From NCBI RefSeq assembly GCF_014596575.1, contig NZ_NASZ01000001.1, positions 310,001 through 374,000 on the forward strand: a DNA stretch of 64,000 nucleotides, written 5' to 3'. The stretch comes from Flavobacterium pokkalii. GTDB lineage: Bacteria > Bacteroidota > Bacteroidia > Flavobacteriales > Flavobacteriaceae. The position numbers and the translations under genes were made by a program. Under the pieces are notes generated by a model. The model saw only the letters and a program-made list of their open reading frames with translations, made no database searches and was not told the DNA's origin. Shown piece by piece: positions 42,830 through 50,232 of this stretch; positions within the stretch are counted from its first letter, which is position 1, and every line of letters starts with the position of its first letter.

Positions 42830-43873
42830 ATGATTAAAAATGCAGAAAATATTATCGTAGGAATTTCGATAGGGGATTTAAATGGTATTGGGAGCGAGGT
42901 GGTTCTAAAAACATTTGAAGATACCCGAATGTTGGAGCTTTGTACGCCGGTTATTTTTGCTAATGTGAAAATTTTGTCTTTTATAAAGCGAAATTTGGAG
43001 TTGACTGTTGCGCTTCACGGTATTGATAAACTGGATCAGGTGGTACCGGGGAAGCTAAATGTTTTGAATGTTTGGAAAGAAGGAGTCGATTTGAATTTGG
43101 GTGTAAATGATGATAAGGTGGGTGAGTATGCTATAAAATCTTTTGTGGCGGCTACCAAGGCTTTGAAGGAGGATTTGGTAGATGTTTTGGTTACGGCACC
43201 TATAAATAAATACAATATACAATCGGAAGATTTTAAGTTTCCTGGACATACGGATTATTTAGATCAGGAGTTAGAAGGTGATGCGTTGATGTTTATGGTT
43301 CAGGACAACCTGAGAGTAGGCTTGTTGACGGATCATGTGCCAATTAACGAAGTGACTTCCCGATTGACGGAAGATTTGATTGTAAAAAAAATAAATACGG
43401 TCAAGCAGTCTTTGATTAAGGATTTTAGTATCAATAATCCTAAAATTGCTGTTTTAGGTTTGAATCCGCATTGTGGCGACGGAGGGGTTATTGGTAAAGA
43501 AGATGAAGAATTGATTCGTCCGGTGTTGAAAAAAATGTTTGATAAGGGAACGATGGTTTTTGGGCCTTTTGCGGCAGATGGTTTTTTTGGAAGTGGACAT
43601 TATGAAAAATTTGATGCAATTATTGCAACTTATCATGATCAGGGATTGGTGCCTTTTAAGACTTTGTCTTTTGGTAAAGGAGTTAATTTTACAGCGGGAT
43701 TGAGTAAGGTAAGGACGTCTCCGGATCATGGAACTGCTTATGATATTGCCGGAAAAGGAATGGCAGATTTTAATTCTTTTAAAGAAGCGGTTTATTTGGC
43801 TATAGATGTTTATCGCTCAAGGATTCAGCATGAGGAGATGGTTAAAAATCCGCTAAAAGTTAAGGAAAAATAA
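42830..43873 (+). CDS. pdxA: 4-hydroxythreonine-4-phosphate dehydrogenase
   Basis: Oxidises 4-hydroxythreonine-4-phosphate in pyridoxal phosphate synthesis by the DXP-dependent route. The frame is open from 42650, but that would overlap ribE and its promoter; ATG 42830 gives MIKNAENIIVGISIGDLNG and 347 residues, the usual size. Metal- and substrate-binding residues appear in FPGHTDYL, LGLNPHCGDGGVIG and ATYHDQGLVPFKTL (His in each), followed by RTSPDHGTAYDIAGKG. The predicted -7 box is 30 bases upstream. Confidence 0.95.
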   Translation: MIKNAENIIVGISIGDLNGIGSEVVLKTFEDTRMLELCTPVIFANVKILSFIKRNLELTVALHGIDKLDQVVPGKLNVLNVWKEGVDLNLGVNDDKVGEYAIKSFVAATKALKEDLVDVLVTAPINKYNIQSEDFKFPGHTDYLDQELEGDALMFMVQDNLRVGLLTDHVPINEVTSRLTEDLIVKKINTVKQSLIKDFSINNPKIAVLGLNPHCGDGGVIGKEDEELIRPVLKKMFDKGTMVFGPFAADGFFGSGHYEKFDAIIATYHDQGLVPFKTLSFGKGVNFTAGLSKVRTSPDHGTAYDIAGKGMADFNSFKEAVYLAIDVYRSRIQHEEMVKNPLKVKEK

Positions 43874-43901
43874 ATGTAAATAAAAAAAGATTAATAAGTT
43901 A

Positions 43902-43929
43902 TTGGATTTACAATAATTTTATATCTTTG
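43902..43929 (+). promoter_or_regulatory. Predicted promoter of DUF177-rpmF
   Basis: TTG (43902-43904), 17 bases, TATCTTTG (43922-43929): full -7 match 44 bases before the DUF177 ATG. Confidence 0.6.
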
Positions 43930-43973
43930 CACTCCCTTTCCGAAGCTTCGGATTTGGGCAAAATTTTGTTGAA

Positions 43974-44516
43974 ATGGACAAGACTAAAGAATTTTTAATT
44001 CCTTTTGTAGGGTTAAAGCTAGGAAAACATCATTTTGAGTATCAGATAGATAATGCGTTCTTTGGGATCTTTGAGTATGACGAATTTCAAAATTCGGATA
44101 TCAAAGTTTCGGTGGTTTTAGAGAAAAGTAGCAATATGCTTGAGTTAAGTTTTAAGCACAAGGGGACGGTTAACGTGCCTTGCGACTTGACGGGTGAAGA
44201 TTTTGATTTGCCAATTAAAGGTAAAATGAAATTGATCGTTCGTTTTGGAGAAGTGTTTAATGATGATAATGAGGAGTTGCTTATTTTGCCTTTTGGAGAG
44301 TTTGAAATAAATATTGCACAGTATATTTATGAGATGATTGTTCTTTCGGTTCCTCAAAAACGAATTCATCCAGGAGTTAAAGACGGAAGTTTAAAAACGG
44401 ATGCTTTGGATAAGCTGAATGAATTACAGGTCAAAGAAGTAGAGAAAAAAGAGAATAAAGAAGAGAATATAGACCCGCGTTGGGACAAATTAAAGCAACT
44501 ATTAACGGATAAATAA
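43974..44516 (+). CDS. YceD/DUF177 family protein
   Basis: 180 residues of the YceD family, linked to 23S rRNA/large-subunit maturation and typically encoded beside rpmF. It shows an N-terminal beta segment (FLIPFVGLKLGKHHFEYQI) and VPCDLTGEDFDLPI, the usual Cys-containing motif, in a form without the second Cys pair. A charged C-terminal tail ends DPRWDKLKQLL. It lies 9 bases before rpmF, the conserved arrangement. Exact function remains unclear even in the family. Confidence 0.88.
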   Translation: MDKTKEFLIPFVGLKLGKHHFEYQIDNAFFGIFEYDEFQNSDIKVSVVLEKSSNMLELSFKHKGTVNVPCDLTGEDFDLPIKGKMKLIVRFGEVFNDDNEELLILPFGEFEINIAQYIYEMIVLSVPQKRIHPGVKDGSLKTDALDKLNELQVKEVEKKENKEENIDPRWDKLKQLLTDK

Positions 44517-44525
44517 TATAGTAAA

Positions 44526-44723
44526 ATGGCACATCCTAAGAGAAAAACTTCGAAAACAAGAAGAGATAAGAGAAGAACACATTACAAAGCTACTGTAGCT
44601 CAAATCGCTACTTGCCCTGTTACAGGTGAAGCTCACTTGTACCACAGAGCTTACTGGCATGAAGGAAAAATGTATTACAGAGGACAAGTGGTTATTGACA
44701 AGTCAGAAGCTACTTTTGCTTAA
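44526..44723 (+). CDS. rpmF: 50S ribosomal protein L32
   Basis: 65 residues, starting [20 protein letters not shown], the L32 signature, with the central [17 protein letters not shown]. Only one Cys is present, so this is a zinc-free L32. It follows DUF177 and ends with a terminator before fabH. Confidence 0.97.
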   Translation: MAHPKRKTSKTRRDKRRTHYKATVAQIATCPVTGEAHLYHRAYWHEGKMYYRGQVVIDKSEATFA

Positions 44724-44746
44724 TATGTTTTTATAGATACTACGAG

Positions 44747-44774
44747 AACTCTCACACTTTGTGAGAGTTTTTTG
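44747..44774 (+). terminator. Terminator after rpmF
   Basis: AACTCTCAC, loop ACTTT, GTGAGAGTT, six T: nine perfect pairs, 24 bases after the rpmF stop. Confidence 0.9.
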
Positions 44775-44899
44775 TTGTTTGTTATTTTCGTTAAATAAGA
44801 AGTTTTAAGATAAAGGGTTTTAGATTTTTTTTGTATTTTTAACCCCTTTTTTAAACGTTTTCTTCTGGGTAAAAACAGAAGAGGAAATATCCGAATAAA

Positions 44900-45898
44900 A
44901 TGAATAAAATTACAGCCGCAATTACTGCTGTTGGAGCTTATGTTCCAGATTTTGTGCTTACTAATCAGGTTCTTGAAACTATGGTTGACACAAACGATGA
45001 GTGGATTACATCACGAACAGGAATAAAAGAAAGAAGAATTTTAAAAGACGCTGACAAAGGAACTTCTTTTTTAGCAATAAAAGCAGCTGAAGATTTAATT
45101 GCCAAAGCGAATATTAATCCTTTGGAAATTGATTTGGTTTTAATGGCAACGGCAACACCGGATATGCAGGTTTCTGCAACGGGAGCTTATGTTGCGACTC
45201 AAATAGGAGCCACTAATGCTTTTGCATACGATTTGCAAGCGGCCTGTTCCAGCTTTTTATACGGAATGTCAACTGCAGCCGCCTATATTCAATCAGGAAG
45301 ATATAAAAAAGTATTATTAATTGGTGCTGATAAAATGTCTTCAATCGTAGATTATACTGATAGAACGACCTGTATTATTTTTGGTGATGGTGCCGGAGCA
45401 GTATTATTTGAACCTAATTATAAAGGTTTAGGTTTACAGGATGAATACTTAAGAAGCGACGGTATTGGTCGTGATTTCTTAAAAATCGACGCCGGAGGTT
45501 CTCTTCATCCGCCAACAATTCAAACAGTTGAAGAAAAAAGACACAGTATCAGACAGGATGGGAAAACGGTTTTTAAATATGCTGTAACCAATATGGCTGA
45601 TGCCAGTGAACAAATTTTGAAAAGAAACAATCTTACTAACGAAGATGTTGCTTATTTGGTTCCACATCAGGCTAATAAACGTATCATTGATGCTACGGCA
45701 AGCCGAATGAACTTAGAGGAATCTAAAGTTTTGATGAATATCGAGCGATACGGAAATACAACATCGGCTACTCTGCCTTTGGTTTTAAATGATTTTGAAC
45801 ATTTGTTTAAAAAAGGAGATACTATTATTTTTGCCGCATTTGGAGGAGGATTCACTTGGGGATCTATTTATCTGAAATGGGCGTATAACAAACAATAA
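44900..45898 (+). CDS. fabH: 3-oxoacyl-ACP synthase III (FabH)
   Basis: Starts fatty-acid synthesis by condensing an acyl-CoA primer with malonyl-ACP. 332 residues. The catalytic Cys is in DLQAACSSFLYG (about 116), His in VPHQANKRIID and Asn in RYGNTTSATLPL, a complete Cys-His-Asn triad. EWITSRTGIKERR is the N-terminal signature. The C-terminus ends FGGGFTWGS. It lies between the rpmF terminator and accB; the gap of 24 bases to accB suggests a fabH-accB-accC unit. Confidence 0.96.
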   Translation: MNKITAAITAVGAYVPDFVLTNQVLETMVDTNDEWITSRTGIKERRILKDADKGTSFLAIKAAEDLIAKANINPLEIDLVLMATATPDMQVSATGAYVATQIGATNAFAYDLQAACSSFLYGMSTAAAYIQSGRYKKVLLIGADKMSSIVDYTDRTTCIIFGDGAGAVLFEPNYKGLGLQDEYLRSDGIGRDFLKIDAGGSLHPPTIQTVEEKRHSIRQDGKTVFKYAVTNMADASEQILKRNNLTNEDVAYLVPHQANKRIIDATASRMNLEESKVLMNIERYGNTTSATLPLVLNDFEHLFKKGDTIIFAAFGGGFTWGSIYLKWAYNKQ

Positions 45899-45922
45899 AT
45901 TAAAACTAAAATTACAAATATT

Positions 45923-46411
45923 ATGGATTTAAAAGAAATTCAGAACCTGATCAAATTTGTATCTAATTCTGGTGTTGCTGAGGTAAAGCTGGAAATGGAT
46001 GATGTGAAAATTACTATCAGAACGGTATTAGAAAGTAGTACTCCAGAGCCAACTTATGTACAACAAATGCCGGCTGCTGCACCAGTACAACAAATTATAG
46101 CAACGCCTGCAGCTCCTGCACCAGCAGCAGCTCCTGCGGCTCCTGCTCCTGCAGCTGATGATACATCAAAATATATTACAATTAAGTCACCAATGATTGG
46201 TACTTTCTATAGAAAACCATCTCCGGACAAACCAATGTTTGTTGAAGTAGGAAGTTCTATTGCTAAAGGTGATGTACTTTGTGTGGTTGAGGCAATGAAA
46301 TTATTTAACGAAATCGAATCTGAAGTTTCCGGAAAAATCGTTAAAATTTTAGTTGATGATATGTCTCCGGTAGAATTTGATCAACCATTATTCTTAGTAG
46401 ACCCATCTTAA
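45923..46411 (+). CDS. accB: Acetyl-CoA carboxylase biotin carboxyl carrier protein
   Basis: 162 residues. An N-terminal helix segment is followed by a mobile linker very rich in Ala and Pro (about 60-80), then the biotinyl domain with [18 protein letters not shown], where Lys is biotinylated. Together with AccC and the carboxyltransferase it makes malonyl-CoA. The accC gene follows after 92 bases of repeated sequence. Confidence 0.96.
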   Translation: MDLKEIQNLIKFVSNSGVAEVKLEMDDVKITIRTVLESSTPEPTYVQQMPAAAPVQQIIATPAAPAPAAAPAAPAPAADDTSKYITIKSPMIGTFYRKPSPDKPMFVEVGSSIAKGDVLCVVEAMKLFNEIESEVSGKIVKILVDDMSPVEFDQPLFLVDPS

Positions 46412-46418
46412 TTAATTA

Positions 46419-46500
46419 TAAATTATGAATTATAAATTATGAAGTGATTTTGTAATCAGTCATAATTTTAAACTCATAACTCATAACTCATAACTCAAAA
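46419..46500. repeat. Short tandem repeats between accB and accC
   Basis: ATAAATTATGAATTATAAAT is a near-duplicate of period about 14 (46423-46442). CTCATAA is repeated three times, then CTC (46473-46496). They are simple-sequence runs of the kind seen between flavobacterial genes; number of copies may vary between strains. Confidence 0.6.
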
Positions 46501-46503
46501 GAG

Positions 46504-47850
46504 ATGTTTAAAAAAATATTAGTTGCAAATAGAGGAGAGATTGCACTTCGTGTGATTAGAACGTGCAAGGAAATGGGAATTAAAACAGTTGCTGTTTACT
46601 CTACTGCTGATGCAGAAAGTTTGCATGTAAAGTTTGCTGATGAAGCGGTTTGTATTGGACCTGCACCAAGCAACTTGTCCTATTTGAAAATGTCAAATAT
46701 TATTGCTGCAGCAGAAATTACAAATGCTGATGCAATTCACCCAGGATATGGTTTCCTTTCTGAAAATTCTAAATTTTCAAAAATTTGTCAGGAACACGGA
46801 ATTAAGTTCATTGGAGCTGCTCCTGAAATGATTGACAGAATGGGAGATAAAGCTACTGCAAAATCAACTATGATTGAAGCAGGAGTTCCTTGTGTTCCAG
46901 GTTCAGAAGGGATTTTAGAGTCTTATGAACAAGCTAAAAAAGTAGCCAAAGAAATTGGATATCCAGTAATGATGAAAGCTACTGCCGGTGGTGGTGGTAA
47001 AGGAATGCGTGCTATCTGGAAAGAAGAGGATTTACTTAAAGCTTGGGAAAGTGCTCGTCAGGAAGCGGCTGCTGCTTTTGGAAATGACGGTATGTACATG
47101 GAGAAATTAATCGAAGAGCCACGTCATATCGAGATTCAGGTTGTAGGAGATGCTTATGGAAAAGCTTGTCACCTTTCTGAAAGAGATTGTTCTGTTCAAA
47201 GACGTCACCAAAAATTAACAGAAGAAACGCCTTCGCCATTTATGACTGACGAATTGCGTCAAAGAATGGGTGAAGCAGCCGTAAAAGCAGCTGAATACAT
47301 TAAATATGAAGGTGCCGGAACGGTTGAATTTTTAGTAGATAAACATCGTAATTTCTACTTCATGGAGATGAATACCCGTATCCAGGTAGAACATCCAATT
47401 ACAGAGCAGGTTATTGATTACGATTTGATTCGTGAGCAGATTATGGTAGCTGCAGGAATTCCAATTTCTGGAAAAAATTATCTTCCGCAATTACACGCTA
47501 TTGAGGTTCGTATCAATGCCGAAGATCCATATAATGATTTTAGACCTTCACCAGGAAAAATTACTACATTACACATGCCGGGTGGACACGGAGTACGTTT
47601 AGATACTCACGTATATTCAGGTTATACGATTCCGCCAAATTACGATTCGATGATTGCAAAGTTAATTACTACCGCGCAATCCCGTGAAGAAGCTATTTCT
47701 AAAATGAGAAGAGCTTTAGATGAATTTGTAATCGAAGGTATCAAAACTACTATTCCTTTCCATAGACAATTAATGGATGATCCTCGTTATATTGCGGGAG
47801 ATTATACTACTGCCTTCATGGAAACTTTCAAAATGAATGAACCGGAATAA
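46504..47850 (+). CDS. accC: Biotin carboxylase
   Basis: ATP-dependent carboxylation of the BCCP biotin. 448 residues. It has [16 protein letters not shown], the ATP-grasp glycine loop [12 protein letters not shown], the conserved [14 protein letters not shown] and the active-site [13 protein letters not shown]. All features of an active subunit are present. It is the last gene of the accBC pair and a terminator follows. Confidence 0.97.
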   Translation: MFKKILVANRGEIALRVIRTCKEMGIKTVAVYSTADAESLHVKFADEAVCIGPAPSNLSYLKMSNIIAAAEITNADAIHPGYGFLSENSKFSKICQEHGIKFIGAAPEMIDRMGDKATAKSTMIEAGVPCVPGSEGILESYEQAKKVAKEIGYPVMMKATAGGGGKGMRAIWKEEDLLKAWESARQEAAAAFGNDGMYMEKLIEEPRHIEIQVVGDAYGKACHLSERDCSVQRRHQKLTEETPSPFMTDELRQRMGEAAVKAAEYIKYEGAGTVEFLVDKHRNFYFMEMNTRIQVEHPITEQVIDYDLIREQIMVAAGIPISGKNYLPQLHAIEVRINAEDPYNDFRPSPGKITTLHMPGGHGVRLDTHVYSGYTIPPNYDSMIAKLITTAQSREEAISKMRRALDEFVIEGIKTTIPFHRQLMDDPRYIAGDYTTAFMETFKMNEPE

Positions 47851-47871
47851 AGTTTAATTTGTTGAAAAATC

Positions 47872-47902
47872 CAAAGCCGTACAGTGATGTGCGGCTTTTT
47901 TT
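47872..47902 (+). terminator. accC terminator
   Basis: AAAGCCGTACA, GTGA, TGTGCGGCTTT with T run: eleven pairs including one wobble. Its apical part ACAGTGATGT is identical to that of the terminator after the tRNA. Confidence 0.88.
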
Positions 47903-48098
47903 ATGTGTAAAAGTGTGTAAAAAAGAAACAGTTTTTTTCTGTTTTACACAGTGGTACACAAAGTGTAAAATCATGATTTGTTTTTAAGTTATTGAAAATC
48001 AATAGTTTTTAATTTTATTCCTTCTTCAAAAAATACTGGTATAATAATTTCATTGTCCAAAGTGTAAAACATTAATAACACTTTAAATTATACACATT

Positions 48099-48419
48099 AT
48101 GAAAAAATTAGTTTTAACAGCAGCAATCGTATTAGGAAGTTTAACAGCAATGAATGCACAAGAGAAAGATGAGACTGCAACTCCTGCAGCGGAAACTAAA
48201 GCAACAGAACAAGTAACAGAAGCAACGTCAGCTTATACCGAAATTAAGGCAGAAGAACTTCCGGCAGCCGTTACTGAGGCTTTAAAGAAAGCTTTTCCAA
48301 CTGCAATTTTAAATAAAGCTTCGGTTAATGATAAAAAAGAATATCAACTGGAGGTAAAAGTTGGTGATAAAGAAGGCGCTTTATATGCAGATGAAACAGG
48401 GAAATGGATTCAAAAATAA
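48099..48419 (+). CDS. Small secreted PepSY-like protein (copy 1)
   Basis: 106 residues. The signal peptide (1-20) ends TAMNAQ. An acidic, Thr/Ala-rich spacer follows, then a PepSY-like domain (about 52-106): YTEIKAEELPAAVTEALKKA, LEVKVGDKEGALYADETGKW. These small exported proteins are related to the beta-lactamase-inhibitor fold and bind or inhibit other proteins in some cases; a role here is unknown. The next gene is a close paralogue, so a tandem duplication occurred. Confidence 0.8.
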   Translation: MKKLVLTAAIVLGSLTAMNAQEKDETATPAAETKATEQVTEATSAYTEIKAEELPAAVTEALKKAFPTAILNKASVNDKKEYQLEVKVGDKEGALYADETGKWIQK

Positions 48420-48472
48420 TTAAAAACGAATAGAACAGATTTTAAAAATAACATATTAAAAAAATACACATC

Positions 48473-48775
48473 ATGAAAAAATTAATTTTAGCAGCAGCAA
48501 TCGTATTAGGAAGTTTATCAACAATAAATGCTCAAACGCAAGATCAAAATACAGCTCCAACAGAACAAAAAGCTCCGGCAACAGATGAATTTACAGAAAT
48601 TAAAGCAGGGGATTTGCCCTCAAAAGTGACCGAAGCATTAAAGAAATCTTATCCGGATGCCGTATTGTCTAAGGCTTATATCAACGAAAAAAAGGAATAC
48701 AAACTAGAAATCACAGTTAAAGACCAATTGGCTACTGTTTATACAGATGTTGATGGGAACTGGATACAAAAATAA
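48473..48775 (+). CDS. Small secreted PepSY-like protein (copy 2)
   Basis: 100 residues, the tandem paralogue of the previous gene. The signal peptide (1-20) is nearly identical (KLILAAAIVLGSLS). The mature domain shows FTEIKAGDLPSKVTEALKKS and YTDVDGNWIQK. The spacer is shorter and less conserved. The gap between the two is 53 bases without a terminator, so they are probably co-transcribed. A two-component regulator gene follows behind a terminator. Confidence 0.8.
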   Translation: MKKLILAAAIVLGSLSTINAQTQDQNTAPTEQKAPATDEFTEIKAGDLPSKVTEALKKSYPDAVLSKAYINEKKEYKLEITVKDQLATVYTDVDGNWIQK

Positions 48776-48801
48776 GCATCGCGAATTAGCTTATTGTTTT
48801 T

Positions 48802-48836
48802 GAAGGAGGTTGTTCGAAAGAGCAGCCTTCTTTTTT
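48802..48836 (+). terminator. Terminator after the PepSY-like pair
   Basis: GAAGG-A-GGTTGTTC, GAAA loop, GAGCAGCCTTC, six T: two stem blocks with one bulge. Confidence 0.8.
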
Positions 48837-48897
48837 GCATAATTTTATGAAAATACAATAATATTAGCCTTAATTTAGCACAAAAAGTGTCTGTCTA

Positions 48898-50232
48898 ATG
48901 TTGAAGATTTTAATTATTGAAGATGATGTTTCGTTTGGTAAACTGTTAGAAAAATTTCTAATCAAAAATAATTTTGAGGTTAGAACTACTTTTTCAGCCA
49001 GTGAAGCCCGATTAGCAATTCAAAATGAAGCATTCAATTTAGTTTTAACAGATTTGCGACTGCCAGATGCTGATGGAATTGATTTATTAGCCGAGTTTAA
49101 AGCAATTTTTCCGCAACTTCCCGTGATTTTGATGACCGGTTATTCGGAGGTAAGTACGGCTGTGAAAGCTATTAAAAATGGCGCTTCCGATTATATTTCG
49201 AAACCTTTTAACCCCGACGAAGTTTTAGCAGTAATTACCAATGCTCTTGCAAGTGAAACTTCGGTCAAAGAGACGTCAAAAATAGCTCCTAAAAACAAAA
49301 AAAAAGTTATTACTACCGAATATGTTCAGGGAATTTCGGCTGCTTCTAAAAAATTATCGGAGCATATCAAACTGGTGAGTCCAACGGATATGTCAGTTTT
49401 AATTATTGGCGAAAGCGGAACCGGAAAAGAGATAATCGCTCAAAGTATTCACCGTCAAAGTCTTCGAAAAGAGCATAATTTCATCGCTGTAGATTGTGGC
49501 GCTATTCCAAAAGAATTGGCCGCCAGCGAGTTTTTCGGACATTTAAAAGGCTCTTTTACAGGCGCTATTTCCGATAAGATTGGTTATTTTGAAGCGGCTA
49601 ACGGAGGGACACTTTTTCTGGATGAAATTGGAAATTTGTCTTATGAAAATCAAATTCAATTGTTGCGTGCCTTGCAGGAGCGAAAAATAAAAGCGGTGGG
49701 TAGCAATAAAGAAATTGAGGTTGATATTCGAATTATTACAGCTACCAATGAAGATTTGCGCGAAGCGGTTAAAAACGGCGATTTCAGGGAAGATTTGTAT
49801 CACCGGATTAATGAATTTTCCATTCATTCGCCTTCGCTGGTTGAGCGCGAAGAAGATTTAATTCTCTTTGCTGATTATTTTCTGGAAAAAGCCAATCAGC
49901 AGTTGAATAAAGAGGTAATAGGTTTTTCAAAAGAAGTAGTCAATATTTTTCAAAACTATCCCTGGCCCGGAAATTTAAGGGAATTGCAAAATTGTGTCAA
50001 ACGCGCTACTTTGTTGACTCAAGGCGATTTTATAGAAAGCACGGTTTTGCCTGTGGAATTTTTTCAGCAAAATGAAACAAAAAACACTTCTTTTTCTTTG
50101 TCGGAAAACGAGAAAGAAGCAATTGAAAATGCTTTGGTAAAAACCAAAAATAATAAATCAGAAGCCGCAAAATTGCTTAAAATTACCCGAAAAACATTGT
50201 ACAATAAACTCAAACTGTACAATATTCACTAA
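48898..50232 (+). CDS. Sigma-54-dependent response regulator (NtrC family)
   Basis: Transcription activator, 444 residues. The receiver domain (1-120) has the phospho-acceptor Asp in VLTDLRLPDADG. The AAA+ sigma-54 interaction domain (about 145-370) has Walker A IIGESGTGKE, the loop GSFTGA (GAFTGA type) that contacts sigma-54, and GGTLFLDEIGNLS. The C-terminal Fis-type HTH is NNKSEAAKLLKITRKTLYNK. It faces the hybrid histidine kinase gene with a 4-base overlap of the 3' ends, suggesting a cognate pair. Targets are unknown; the upstream PepSY-like pair is one guess. Confidence 0.94.
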   Translation: MLKILIIEDDVSFGKLLEKFLIKNNFEVRTTFSASEARLAIQNEAFNLVLTDLRLPDADGIDLLAEFKAIFPQLPVILMTGYSEVSTAVKAIKNGASDYISKPFNPDEVLAVITNALASETSVKETSKIAPKNKKKVITTEYVQGISAASKKLSEHIKLVSPTDMSVLIIGESGTGKEIIAQSIHRQSLRKEHNFIAVDCGAIPKELAASEFFGHLKGSFTGAISDKIGYFEAANGGTLFLDEIGNLSYENQIQLLRALQERKIKAVGSNKEIEVDIRIITATNEDLREAVKNGDFREDLYHRINEFSIHSPSLVEREEDLILFADYFLEKANQQLNKEVIGFSKEVVNIFQNYPWPGNLRELQNCVKRATLLTQGDFIESTVLPVEFFQQNETKNTSFSLSENEKEAIENALVKTKNNKSEAAKLLKITRKTLYNKLKLYNIH

